From assembly GCF_901709675.1 (NCBI RefSeq), contig NC_051095.1:10863956-10927955 (forward strand): a DNA stretch of 64,000 nucleotides, in the 5' to 3' direction. Every line of letters begins with the position of its first letter. The first letter of the stretch is position 1. The DNA comes from Syngnathus acus (taxonomy: Eukaryota; Chordata; Actinopteri; Syngnathiformes; Syngnathidae). This document shows, piece by piece, positions 25,631 to 40,100 of the stretch. The position numbers and the translations under genes are program-made. The notes beneath the pieces were generated by a model. It saw nothing but the letters and a program-made list of their open reading frames with translations, was not told the origin of the DNA and ran no database searches.

Positions 25631-28600
25631 GATTGAGAACAATACAAAGTAAATATGCTATCGAGGCAGCAAACTGGCATGCCCACCAGATGCGTTGAAC
25701 CACCTTGTAAATCACAAAACCGACTGAAAACTGAACTTGTTACAGCAGTTTGGTGGCATCTGAAACATCTTCATTTGATTGCGGGATGTCATAAAAATAA
25801 ATAAATTCAAGCTTTCAACATGCTTGAATTGTGGAAATACGATGATTGTTCCGACAGCTCTATTGCCTTTTGCGGGGCCCAGCTGGAGAAGACGATAAGA
25901 AAGATAACAGCTCATTTCTCAAGAGGGCGTGCATCTGTCTGTTTCCCCGCTTGTGCCTGATGCTGTTCATCCAACGGAGGTTCTCCCTTTATGTTCTTTT
26001 GGGTGCCTGATAAAAGGCCAAAGAACTGCCAAGGATTACAAATCGCAGCCTGTGTTTCACTAAATATGATTTCCTATGCAACAAGCTTTCAGATTACTGT
26101 TGTGTACAATTGCTGTCAGGATACGAGGCAAGGTACGCTGCACATACACAACTTTTTATTGTACTGCAGTGTCAGGAAGTAATGGCGCAACGTGTTAACC
26201 AAAGACAACCCCAAGGTTAAACGTTTGCATTCCGGCGTGTACTCTGCAGCGTCACACTTATGCTGATGAGAACATAAGATTGCCTCAACCTTGCAATCGG
26301 CGGGGGAGTGAAGGAGATTAGAGACCCGGACTCACCTTACCTGAAGAAAGTCTGTCATTTGAATGACTGACATTCAGCATGTTTGCTTCATATTTCCTTT
26401 TATTACTTCTATCATCGCGTTCTCTGCCCTCTTAATGCCCACCTTCAGACTGAAAGCTGCCGGGCTTTTCGTTTTGATGTATTGTCCAAGACAAAATTAT
26501 ACTTCAGGTGAGAGCATTAGGTGGGCTTTGAATATTAAAAATACGATAAGAACAGCATTATCAGAACCAGGAGTCCAGCCTGTACCACGCACAGACTTAA
26601 AGAGCAAAAGATGCACAGGAGGTTAAAGGAAGAACAAAAAAGCTCTCATGGGCTTTTTGAGGATTTCATAATGTGCCCCTTGAATGAGGAGTGGAAGAAT
26701 AAGCAAAGAGAGTTGGCAGAACACTGGAGACAACATCCCACAGAGGCGCTCTCCATCATGCAAGGACAGCTTGCTAATAGAGTTGTTTACATGCATGCAG
26801 CGACTCTATCTGTCTTTCTCGTCTTTACCACACACACAAACTCACACATACATTTGCACGCGTTGTCTCTTGATTTTGCTCCAGGATGTTAACGCTATAA
26901 ATGGCTGAATGCCCACTCCACCCACTGACATTTATCAAAATCAAACCTAATACATGGGGTCACTCATGCGTGTGTATGAACAGTGTGAGTGAGATTATGT
27001 TGTGTCAGCTTTTTGCGTATGCAATGGTGTATCTTTGTGTGGCGCGTAGACAGTGGGATGAGTAGGCCCCGTTGATGTGGACTTGTTCCCTGGATGCATC
27101 TTAAAGCTGATAATGAGTTGAGCTAGGTTAACACTGCAGGAAAATATGGCCCAGATTGGGATTTTTTGGTGACCTGCGCCTTGTATCTCAAAAAATTTAA
27201 CTTGTGTTGACAACAGTCTGCAAAATGTTGGTCCTCCAGAGGTTTTGTGAGAGTCCACTGAATCCCCATCTTGTGAGTTCCATTTTAGTTACGGTTCCAC
27301 ATTTCTATGTTAGAAAGCAGGAGAGACACAATATTTTATCAAGGTCGACAATCTCGTATATCAAGGTCTACAATGTAGTTGCTAAGCGAGATAGGGAGGG
27401 CAAATTTCTGGTCCCGGCTATTTTTAAAACGGATAACCACAGGTGTCACCACCTCTTGTCGGCTTAGGAGAAACTCATATCTCGATCTCATTAAGTGTGG
27501 CTATGCAATTACTATAGCACTGGTCGAGTTTTTATACAGAAAATAGGACTGCAAGAAACATGCAAACAATCAAGAATCAGGATTCAGTAAAGTGGCTAAC
27601 GTGACTAAAAATATGCTGTGTCATGCCCAGTTCATCACAACATTGGAAAAAGTGTCAAGAAAAAAGGATGTGGATTTGAAGGGAGGGTTCATCGACAGCG
27701 CGTAGATGACAAGAGGCTTTGGTCAGGAAAGGCAGTTTGTGTTTCAAATGGTAACTGTAGTAAATGCACTGGCTTTTGTGTGGACGGCATCGGTGATTCC
27801 TGAGGTGACTGAGAATGACGGTGCAGGACGTGAGCCGACTGTCGCAACAGGATACGCATGAACAAATTGCAGTCGATACCAGATAATTGAACTTTTTACA
27901 CCCAGTGAACAACTTTTGTGGCAGCGCGGGGTGGTGTCTCACAGCAAGAATGTCTTAAATTCAAATCAGTGTCGGGTCATTCTGTGCAGGGGATGACCCA
28001 AATTTGGACTCGTGTCAGAATGTCTCATAATTGATCACTAAACTATAGTAGCGCTTCTTGGCTCTAGCAATAAAACAGCATGTGTGCCTTTTGTCCCGTG
28101 TATTCTTATGCCGCTGCACAAACATGCGAATCACGGGCCTTTCGTTTCAGTATCATTCTTAGACCAACCGACCACTGAATTGAGTTTAAATATTGTTCTC
28201 GTCCTGCTTTTTGTAGCAGAGTCATAGCTACAAAAAAATATTCAGGTAGTCATTCAAACTTCGACTGTCATTGAGTATGTCCGATTAGTTTTGCCATATG
28301 TGAAGAGGAGTCAGCGTTTGAAAAGTGAAAAGGATCTGTGCCTATGCTACTCACCAATGGACGCTACAGTTGCTTTTTTACTTTCAAATTTAGCTTGTAG
28401 CAGACTTTAGTGATGGTATGCATGTTGTGATCACGACACAGTATTCGATCAACTGGTGAAAGGAGACTTTGAATCGCTCTTCTTTCATTGACAGAATAAC
28501 CTCTTCAAATAACGAAGCGTATGTAGGAATGGAGAAAAACATTTGCTGTACTGTGTGTTCTGTAAAGTGCTTTGTGACAGCTGTTGTAGACGCGTGATAC

Positions 28601-28994
28601 ATAAAGTTGAGTTGAGTGAGCAAAAACTGCAGCACAGTGCCAGGAGATACGCTTGAATAATGGCCGTTTGTAGTGTCACAGTACGTCTGTCGCTGGTTTA
28701 TATTTCATGCATGCGTATTTGGACAATTTAGCTAGTTCATCCTTGAGGCACACCAGACTGGCTGCATGGTGCATCATAATGAAAAAGACATTTTCTGTGA
28801 TTAATACGTATCTCCTCCAGCTTGATGTATACGCTCAATCATGACCTGAATCTATTAGAAATTATTGATTTCGTAGAGAGGTGAAGAAGCGGAAACAAAG
28901 AGCGAGAAAGAAGGTGATTGGTAAAGCGATGGCAAGACGGATGAAGACCAACATGGACTGACATGATCACACTAACAACCTTTCAGACTCACAA

Positions 28995-29105
28995 ACCACA
29001 CAAGCACGAGGAGAACAAGCAAACTCCACACAGGAACACTAAAGTCCTAAATCGAACCTCCAAACTCCGAACTGTGAGGCAAATGTGCTGACACTTGTAT
29101 CGCCC
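28995..29105 (-). repeat. Decayed SINE relic, tRNA-head end
   Basis: It retains gaggagaacaagcaaactcc, acacagga, then ctaaatcgaacctccaaact and ctgtgaggcaaatgtgctgac. This is the same order as the intact SINE from body to antisense tRNA head. Confidence 0.6.
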
Positions 29106-32100
29106 TTCTGTGGAGAAAAGTTTGGTTGTAATGTCTGATATCAACTTTGTGACTGGTCGCTGTGGGAGTGGTTAAAGCCACTTTTAGTGAAGGCAATATC
29201 CACTAACAACAGACTCACAATGGGGACAGATGAAGACACCTTTAGTTTGCAATCACCACAACAGTTTACTTTGACTCACTTTCCCGCTAGTCAGCTGAGT
29301 GGTCCCTCCCCAATTAACTGTAATCACTCCCTCTGAATGTAGCGACATGCAAGTAATAATGGTGGTAAACACACTTCATTTTATGAATTTGAGTTATTGC
29401 AGGACGACTTATGCATTTCACAAGTTCAAATAGGTTAACTACAGAGCAGAATACATTTTGTGCTGTGTATTGGGAGAGCATTTTTGTGAAGCTTAACTTA
29501 CTTAATGATGAACTTCAGAAAAAGAAAAATTGGTTGTCGATTGATTGATCCAAAGCAATTCTGAGTGGCCGCATCTGAGACCTGTGTCACTATTTTCTGA
29601 TGTCGCACATGGTGATTTCCGGTATGTACAACATGTACAGCCACAAAGGTCGGCATTTAAAAAAAAATGTCACGTGAAATGGTTTTCTACTGGCATCATG
29701 ACATTTAAATCATTGACATTTTGTAAGACCTTTAAAAACTAATCAAAATTTTAGATAAAAAAATGTAGTACTTTCGTAATCCCATAGTATAATATAATGG
29801 AAAGGAAAGAAATGCTGTGGCCTTTCTATATATCTTTAAAAGAATAAAAATGTATCAAGAAACAAATATATGGGTGATAGAGTTCTTGACTTCATCTACA
29901 AACTAAAGGTAGACTGGCGATGTCTTTTTTCCATTTTTTTCCTAGCCACATCATTTGATAATTTAATACGACACCATCCATCAGAGCAAGTGTTCGTATA
30001 TCCTCAATTTGGACAGCTATGCCCATTAGCCGAAGGCTTAGACCATTCATAGTCCCGAGACAGAAAATGTTCAACACGTTTCGTTCCAAATTACATCTTG
30101 GTGGCCAATGAAACCCGTCCAACATGATCTTTCCCTTTGCACATACACTCTTACATTAAATTTACGAGTTTACATTCCAATGAGATTTTCAACAACACGT
30201 TCAAAGCAATAACTGCAGGTCCTCTCCACTTCTTCTTCAGCTGTCCATCAAACCCATCATAGCCGTAAATGGACGAACCTGATGGGACCCCGGAGACCAA
30301 AACTGACTTGAAAAAAAGTTATAGTTAAACTGATCCTGGAACATTAAAATGAAATTAGATTTGTAATGCTGTAGCTGAAAGTCAAGTCAACTACTATTAT
30401 CTACTTTGAGGCATTCCACTCGAAACGTAAATATACTAGACAATGATAACTATAGTATATGTTGTCTAACGATGGGCACATTAGAAATTATTCAAGTGTC
30501 AAGCAGCAAAGCGGCTCCACGCATATATTATGCGTAGGTTGTGATATGATGTGAATTCAAAATTTAATCTTGCAGCCATGTTGCACAAACGCGTTGGTCC
30601 AATCAATCGAAAGGTCAGGTTTCACATTTCTCTCCCTAATCAAAACACTCGTCTGGAGGAATGCTGCATTTTTTGAAGCAGGTATACAATATGCGACGCT
30701 AACTTCAAATTAGATTTTAAGGTGTTTTTAGGTCAGGACCGTTGTCTGGATTTCAGCTTTGCACAGCCCAGCTCCTAAAGGAGTCATGGCATTGAGCCAG
30801 TTACTTTTGAAGTCAACTAATGTTCTATTTTGCCAGTTACTTTCATCTAAAGGTTGTAATGAACAATTTCTTCTACTTCTTACTTTTTTGTGGAGTGGAT
30901 AATCAATGCTGAAATAATTTCATCAATACCAGTGAAATTGGCTTTTATGCCATAAAGTCTATGGTTGCATTTTAAGAGCTAGATGGAACTTTTTTGGCAG
31001 ATCTCGTAATTGAAATAACGCTAGCAAAACACCCCAGTATCTGGCATGTTGCAAAATCCAGAATAATCTAAGAAAAAGGCTATTTTCATTCATGTCATTG
31101 TATGATATAATCACCAGCAGTATTATCAGTGGTAGAGTGACAATATCACGTAATAACGTTTTATGTGATGATGATAAACAGATGGTCTGCTCTGGTCTTT
31201 TTGTACTCGGCCTTTGTAGAGCAATTGAATTTGTTCTTTGGGTAAAAACCTGTAAGATTCCACTCTCTGTGTCCTTTCCCTTGGTGTTGAAGTTGTGAGG
31301 CTATGCCACTTCCCAATGTTGGAGAAGCTTCTGACAATAAAAAAAAAGCACAAAATCCAGAGTCAGTTCCCTCTACTCCCATGTCATCATCATTCTTAAT
31401 GAGGCTAACAATAGCAAAGTCTCTAAGACCTTGTAATCCTTTATTGGCATTTTAGAAGTGCCTGAGCGTTCAGTATCTCAGCCTTTTAATACATACACAC
31501 GGGTTGCTTAATAAAGTATTCAGTAATTTCACATTGAATATTCATTGGAACAGACAAGCAATTGTGTCGCAATGCTCTTTCTGCCTCCTCTATTCTCCTG
31601 GTGTGTAAATACCAGCATAAGGAGACCAGTTATGTCGCCGTCACATCATCTATCATACATGACCAATTGCAATGACAAGATGAATATGCTCCGATGTCAC
31701 TTGTCTGTGACGAAACCAGTGAGAACTGTTCACCCTGTTTAATTGGTTACGCCTCTCAGGATGGACACTAATTACTGCCAAGTCGTACCCGAAAATCTTG
31801 GAAACGCAAAGTTTTATCTGGCAACCCACAATGGAAACAACCCCCCCGCTCCAGGATCAGATATGGCAGAGTCCGGCTTTGTGGCATTTGTTTGAATTTT
31901 TGCCGATGCAGTCCCGATAGAAATATCCCACCCTCCATTGTAAAACGCGCAATATTGTCGTCCATGAAACAGAAAGTGTATCTTTTTGCTAAGTGCCATT
32001 CTACAAACTGTTGTGCATAATTTGATGCCTAATCTATTCCACGTGCTGGATGCAACTATAACTAAATTGTAGTTTTTGTAGGTGTAAACAAGAATAAAGC

Positions 32101-33929
32101 ATTTTTGTTCATGTCAAAATGTAATAAACTAGAGAAATAAATGTTCACCAGTGAGACCAGAAGGCTGCAGTCAGAACCGGCCCTGAGGGCAATTCTAATA
32201 AGCACAGTGTAATGAAAAAAAATGAGTGTGGTATACGTGGAGCTCAGCCCACGTACCCTGAAGGCTTGCCCTGCCCTTTTCCAGAGCCTGCCTCTTGCAA
32301 GACTCTTGGCTCTTCCCTTCACTAGCTCTCTCTGGTTGCCACGGGGACACTTTCTTCTCTCTTGGTCTCCAGCTGACCTGCTGCTTAAGTCAAAAGTGCA
32401 GAATCACACACCTTTCATTAAAAGTCAGTGTTAATACTGTCGTAAACCCCGTACGTTGACGTTATCCTAGGTAAGGCCAAATTTCTATTATGATGTTTGC
32501 AAAACTAGATGTTTGAATATTCCATCTAATCTCGTTGATATGCGGCCTGCATATTTTTGTCTAATAATAGACAAGTATATGGAGCGGCGACCACCTTACA
32601 TTTAACATACATCTTCTCGATGGAAGCCAGAAACCATCAAAGCAGATTTATGGTAAGATGAGGACTTGATATCTGAGTGACACTAGCCAATCATAGTTCT
32701 GACATATGTGAAGATGAGCCCATCAGTCGATAATAGGCAATGGACAGTGAGTCACACACAATGATTGAGAGAGAGAATGGCTGCTCAGCTGGGGGTTAGA
32801 ATCTTGTTGGACTCCGTGAAGCCAGAGTAGCCAGACAAAGCCAACATTGGAACCCCAAATCTTCTGTCTTCTTTCTTTCTTCTTCTTTCTTCACCTCATA
32901 TGCCGGTCAGAAATTATACTCAGACTTAGTCAGTTTGTCTTTACTATAACTTAAGTTTCCTTCTAAGTTCTTGCCTTGGACCCCTACATTTAATTTGTTT
33001 TGTTAACTGCCCTTAAATACAAAAGTAAAGAGTTCTGAGGGTGAAAATGTGTAACTACTTGGCAAATAATGCACAAAGGTCATGAGAAATATGCACAAGG
33101 TCCTTGTAAAATTTGGTTCTACTGTAAACTGGGCCTCAGTCCAGTCATTTTCATTTCTACGCAGTTTTGAAGTTTAGCTGGCGTTCCCTGGGGTCATTTG
33201 CACAGAGGTGGCTGAGCCGGCAGATATTGGCTGTTATCCTGGATCTCTCTGCAGTTTCAAGTAATTGGCAGTGTGAAATCTCACTTCTCATTTAGAAGCG
33301 TCAGGGTCTGTGCTCAACATTAAAAGAACATCTTTTGCCAAGGAGAGAGACGGGAGGTGGTGCGCTGACATTGATCGACTGTTGCATTACTAACTTCAGG
33401 AGATGCGTTTCTGACATCCTTTGGGCCTATAATTGAATTCTATCCATCTTTGACAATTGTAAAGATGCCTTAAAGGGATGGTCCAGAAAGGTTACCCAAT
33501 GTGCAGGAATAATGTCAAAAGGGTAGCCACAGAGTCTAATGTTGTTTTCTTAAACCAAGAAATCAGGAAACAGGAATCATGGAAGCGAGATAAAAAGCCT
33601 TGACCTTAATCCCATGGACAACATACAGTATCAGTCCAAGATAGGCAAAGCTGGAAAGTTTTTTGTGGGTGTTGACAGGCTGACACAACATTTCACTGAG
33701 GGGTGGCCGCGCACATATCCAGAAACATTACCAACATACTCATTTGACAAACAGGATCGGGTCTAAAGCCCGGTTCACACAGCGGGATTATTAGCCCAAT
33801 TTTGGATGACTATTTAAACGCAGCTTTAGTGCAATATTGTTTTTGCAGTTTCTCATTGAAGTATTTATAAAGTGAATTGTATGTAGGACTGATTGTCTTG
33901 CCCTGTGCGTGAGGGATCATTTTACACAA

Positions 33930-34140
33930 TGGGCTGGTCATCAATTGCAGAGCGGAAATAAAAAATCAGATACACTCACACCTACGAGCAACTTAAAGTC
34001 TTCTGAATTGATCCCGACATTCATGTTTTTGGAATGTGGAAAGAAAATGATAAAACTTGTGCTAGCTTGTTGCGAACACCCAAACACCATAAAAAAAGAG
34101 ATGGATTTGAACCCAGAACATCTGACTATTGCATACTGTA
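33930..34140 (-). repeat. Old full-span SINE relic
   Basis: The block follows the SINE order with heavy decay: ggtcatcaattgcagagc, acactcacacctacgagcaa, catgtttttggaatgtgg, gcgaacacccaaacacc, then gatttgaacccagaacatct. It explains the chance 85-codon ORF at 33909-34166. Confidence 0.6.
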
Positions 34141-37100
34141 GTTGGGTCTTGCAGTTAGTGAGATAAGATTTTCTGTGGTTGGCACAGGGTTTGAAGATAT
34201 CGTATTTATCAGATCATCAGCACCAGAATACTTACACAAAAGATCAGGATGAATCAACAGTTAGCGATTGAAAATAAACCGAACCTTTAATCCTCCAGAA
34301 GGGTGGATTTAGTATTTCAGGGCTATTGCATTATATTGCATTAGTAGTACCGTGATTCTCAGAGTCAAGAGTGGAGTTACGTCGTTCGGGCTCGGAAATC
34401 AGGCCATTATAAAAGTCACGTTTAGGGTAACGTAAAGTACAACCGGATGCATGAAGAGAATTATTCATGGATCGTGATGCACGTATCATGCAGTAAGCGC
34501 ATTAGAAGTGCACACCTACTGTATTTCTTCCAAAAGTGTGTCGAGTAACTCCACGCACCTTTTCACTTGATTGAACAAGTCGGCTCTCCCGCTGTTTATT
34601 CATTCAGTTCCGTGGCGTCTCCTGCTGAGAGCGTGACTTTGTTCCTATCACCTCTGTCCCATTTTATGATGGTGTCTACCGTAGTACCTTTCACATCTGC
34701 ACACAAGGGCTTTTCAACTGCTCACTCTGACATACACAATGAGCATCCACATATTTTAGATTGCTCTCTGCATGGCCAAACTTTGAACATCAGAGAACTA
34801 ACGCGACTTCCCACAGGGAGCTGAAATAAATACGTAGCCTACACTGAGTTAAAATCAGTCACCATGTAGAGATTGGTGTGATGATATTGAGAGGTGGCCG
34901 AGCGGGCTGTATGACTTAAGGGAATCCAGAACAACTTTTTCAAATGTTGATAAGTTTTGATAAGTCTTATTGTATCTGCTAATGATCTCATCGCTCTACG
35001 GTTTTCTTCTCTCTTGGGATTCTTAGTACAAAAGGCGAGTTAACTGAGAAACGGCTTTGAGTGTTGACAATGACCCGCCTCTCGCTCTCAAAAGAACTCA
35101 TCAACCACTCGCTTGTGCTTGAGAAGGAAGTTGAAGAAGTTCATTGCATGGTTACGCAGTCTGTTATCCTTTCTTCATTTCCGGCTACACGGTCTGTTAT
35201 GCTATCTTCATTTCAAACTGTGTCATGCAAAAATATTAGGATATCCATCAAAGGAATATCTTTCTCCAGACAAGAAAAACAATACTTTACTGGCACTCAA
35301 TCCACAATCACTGACCCAGAAGTCTTCAGACTACAAGAAAACGTCTTGACTTTAAACTTAGCGTGCACCCTGTAGGTTTTGTGAGTGACAAGTACATTAA
35401 ACTCATAGCCGTCAAACAACAGGCAGCTGTCATGTAAGCGAGCCGCTTGAGACCTCTCGGGGGGGGGGGGGTTCTCTCAAACCTCCCACTGCTGTGGTTC
35501 AGTCAGCCAGTGGCTACTTTCCAGTCGACGAAACAAGCGTCTAAAACAGCTCAAGGGGTATCAATATTTAACCAAGCAGCTTGGTGAACGAAAGGAGCCT
35601 GCTCTGTTTTACGCCACCCAAGGGGCACCACTCACTCACTAGCAGGCTAATTGCTTTATGTACATATGCAGAGGTAGCCTTTGCACATTATTCCCTTGAA
35701 TGGAAAGGATGCATGTGCCCAGGCTAGTCGCTCTAACTGTCAAAGGGGAGGTATGCATTGTTTCTGTGTTTTCGTTGGAATTCAGAATAGACATTGTTAT
35801 GCAACCTGTATTAGGCTGTATTAATTTCGAGCTCAAAGTGCGTTGCCGCAATGTTTACTTTTCAAATGGAATTGAAAATGCCAAATCATTTGTCATGCAA
35901 GCAATCTTGTGTGTTTGACGTACCTACAGTTGAGATCGTCACCAACATCTTTTGCGTTTGCTTTCTTGTTTATTTCTTTGGTCCGCTCGGTCGCTGTGAT
36001 CCCTTTGGCGCTCTTCCACCACCACAAGATTGCTGTTTGCTCACCTACCACGCTCAACCTGCATACCCGCCAGCGAGCCATTCATCCTCTCTCCGAGCTA
36101 TCATTACTTCCTCACCTGGTCGTCATACACCTGTTGCTGGGTTAAATAAAGAAATGCTTTCAGGGATATTCAGAGCATTATTGCATGACTTTGAAAAATA
36201 TATAATTGTTATTGATCCGATTTCCTTGTTTTGAGTACTTGTGCTTTCTCTTTGCATAAGTTTAAGAGTTGACGCAGCATAGACAAATGTATCGAGAGAC
36301 TTTTTTTTTTTGCAAGTCATTCTCTAGGGATGTAAGGTAAAATAACTTATTTTTGCAAAAAAAAAGGTCCAGGAAGTCATACTTGTGTTTGATGCACGCT
36401 AACCTGCACAGAACCTTTACTTCAACTACACACAAAACATTATCCATTTTCATTTTGTGTAGGTGTAATGATCACAAGGCCTAATATTTTGTATCGTGTA
36501 CTGGCATCTTCATATGAGCATTCTGGCTGCTACCTTAGCCTTGTCTAAATTCACTCAAACCACTCTTAAGGATATTGCATTCACCTTGAGAAGAACGGTA
36601 AAGCATATCTGCATCTTGCACCTTTTTTTTTTTTTTTTACTATTCACTTCTATAATGACAAAGAACCGCTAGAGCTCTAAAAACCTTGGCTGACCTTATA
36701 ATCCAAAGAGAGGTGAGGTGGTGAAAGAAGAGGAGTGCGTTTCTAGCAGCAGAATGGCAATATACATTGTTTATACATCACAGAGCACATATTTGAAGAA
36801 CAGTGCTTACTGAACTTCACTTGATTCCCAGAGCAAATCAGAGGTCATATGCAGAGATGATACTTGTAGTTTTAACCTTACAGCTTCTCCAACTTAAACA
36901 TTTTTAGTGACCGACCTAAATCCTGCATGGCGTGTGGCGTAACTGCGCTGAGGCAAGTTCGACTCGATGTTAGTCATTCTGCAGATGAGAAGGAGGGTTG
37001 CGCCACTCTGGGAGTGGTCACAGCCAACTTCTATTATGGCCAATTCAAAAAACTTTGTATTCCTTACAGCACACCAGTCATGGTGTCATGAAGTGGGCAT

Positions 37101-40100
37101 TTGGAAGCTGTCCCTCAGCCCTGATCATGTGCCCCTCCCCATAAGTCTTCCGGTCTGTAGGATGATTAAAAAAAATAGATGGCAATAATTCAGAGGGTTT
37201 TATGCAGTTAGACAAGATCTAAGCAAGTGTAAGGTTTAGATCAATTTACTGCGATTGAATCGTTCCTCAAGATCGATAAACATTTGCGCCTCAGCGCAGC
37301 GCTACCACTCAATTACATATTGCTGTATTTTATATTTTCTTTCCTCTGGATCCACCTCTTCCGTACTTCTGTGTGAAACCAATAACAGATACCCACCCTC
37401 ATGCACCTCGGTGTTCTCTCTGTCCAACTTTTGTTGGACATTCACAACTAAAATGTTTCATATGATGTTGCGGCATGCAGACCTAAGGCACTTAAAATCT
37501 CATATTTATATATCTTTGCTTTCTGGCTAAGTGTGCACTTAACGCCTGCTGGATGTGCTATTAATCAGGAGATTGGTGCTGTTAAAATTTGCTTTCAGCT
37601 CTACAGCTACTTTATTATGTTTAATTGGCTAAAATCTGCAAATGATTGATGTAAATGTCTGGATTGTGTCCCGATAAAGGTACTAATGGGTTGCTCCTTT
37701 TATTGTCATCATAAGGGGGTAAGGAAAATGTCACGTTTGATTGACATGTTTAATCACAAATGTGTCTTTATAGTAGGCCATCAAACAAACATCGAGCCAC
37801 AATAGAAGACCAGAATTAACTCAATGTATATTCTGACGTTCCCAAGTGACTTATTAAGCCCAACGTTTCTTTCAATTCAGTGACTAAAACATGTTCAAGC
37901 ATGCAACCTTGCTACAGGGTTTGTGAAACCAGCTCAAACTGAGCTGCTTATTGTCTGTGATCTTGTTCTCTTGAGGTCTTAATGTTCACCAGAGAATGTT
38001 TCTGACGCTAAAGGCAGCGTAACACATCATTAGTAGTTAAAGAAATAAATCCTTCAGTGCTCCTCAACTCTTTCTGCCTCAAATATATATAGTAATTAAA
38101 AAGAAGGAACCTTTGTGTTTATTAAAATAAGTGTACAGCATATCATCACTTGTCACATCTGCATTATTTGTGACAAATGTTTGTACTGATTTTAGGGAAG
38201 TACTTGGTTGACATTCTCCTTTTGGTAGAAACCTCACAAAAAAACTAAAAGAACAACAGACAGAGCAAATTCATGTGAGGCATTGAGGTTCCACGCGTTA
38301 TTCAAATATCTTGAAAGATGTATTTCTCCAAAATTGTGACTAAATCTCCAATTTTCATATCTGGCTTTAGTGATATGAGTAGTTTCGAAGTACAGTGTGT
38401 TTTCATTTAACAAAAGTGGCATATTACAATTGATAAGCAAATATATGAAAATGATTAACAGACACACCCGTGCATCAATAACATCAGAACTAGCAAGCCT
38501 GCCAAAAGTAATAATAATTCATTAAGTGCAGTTGTAATTCTTGTTTTGGATTTATTTTATTTTTTATGTTCAAGAGTGTAGCAAGCTGAGCAATGACTGT
38601 AAACAGCATTGACCCAGCCCGCCCCTCTGCAAGCAAACTCTATCAGCCTATAATTCTCCTTTAAATGGAGAGGAAAGCATCTGACACTGGGCACCATTAT
38701 CAGAGAAACCATTTTCTTTGGGTGGCCAATTGAAAGCCGCACAAGAGTGGCAGCTTGCCAGAGGAGGATAAGGTGCATTCTTCTCTTCTGTTCTTTAACG
38801 TTTTAAAATAGATGACCTTGTCTTTGTTTGTTGTTGTTGTTTTCCTCCTCTTAAGACTTTTATTGGCATTTGATCTGTTGCTGAGTTGTTTTGTGGTTCA
38901 ACAAGCTCGAGTGGGCATCTTCACTTTTCCCAGAATGGAATGACTAATATGAGAATTGAATTGAACACAATGGTAGCTGTGTGTTGATATTCCTCCTTGT
39001 GTCGCCACATGCAATGGAAATAATCTGGAGACTGCTACTCCCTGCTGGCTTTGAGGTTCAAACATAAAAATAAATAAAGATTTGATTGTGTGAAAGAGGC
39101 AGTGTAGGTTAGGCATGAAAACAATGAAGCCTGCAGGGTTAGTATGAGCGACCATGCTTCAGGTGACATCGTATTGATCTGCAGCCAAGTTGGAGATAAG
39201 TGGGACATGACTGACTGAACCTTACGTGATTAGACACTTCAATTGTGACACATAGATGCAATCCAATCTGAGTCCATATTTTCTTCTTTTTTTTTTTTTA
39301 AATCTTTTGCTGTCAACAAGAAATCCAGAAAGATATGTGGAAAGAAGGAGCCAATGCAGCCTTTAGCGAGAACGACTGCATCGTGGTGCCTAAAGGTCCA
39401 CCAAGTGTGTCTGTGTCAGCGCCCTTAGGAAAACTGTCGTCGCAATGGCCAGGTCAACCTAGGAGCTCATATATATTACTTATCTCGTCACTATGGAAAT
39501 ACAAAATGTTGAAAATTACAGGTATGATTTTTCTAAGAACCCGAGTTTCCGCAAAATTGTCCGAGTTTCCTAAGGAGGGACATTTCAAACAGATACTAAG
39601 ATGCATGATGCCTGTCTGCACTGTGGCTTACAATGTGTCACAGGCTTGATTTATCTTGTTCTTAGTGAGTGAATCAAACATTTATATTATTACATTTGTT
39701 TACGACGTATTGAATAGAAGCTGAGCATTATTCTTCAGCCACAAAGGAGGTTTTTTTTTTCCTATTGCTGTTGGTCATTACTGTGTACAGTCACCTCGAC
39801 CTGTTAACACAGGAAGGGGGTTGTGTTGAAGAAACATTTGTCATGACCTCCCAGAATTCACACATAATTGCGCCACAACTTCTACTCACCAAAGTGGCAG
39901 TCAATCATCGAGGAAAGTGATGGTGCAGGGAAGGAAGTGCCCAGGCTGACTCCATTTGAAGTTAATCTGAAAAGACATGAATGATCTGTAATCATGTCTT
40001 ATTCAATTAATTCGTGTTTGGTGCTGACCTATTTAGTTTCACCTAAAAATTAAACGAGACTTTTTTCCAATTTAAAACGGTATGTTCTGTGGCATTCAGT

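Noticed and set aside
26611-26892. 93-codon charged open frame starting MHRRLKEEQK
   Set aside because: It has no recognisable domain and runs into a CA-rich simple repeat. The charged composition is explained by purine-rich sequence.
34890-34925. tRNA-Ser/Leu-like gaggtggccgagcgggc sequence
   Set aside because: Only an A-box-like segment is present. No B box or cloverleaf follows, so it is not a tRNA gene.
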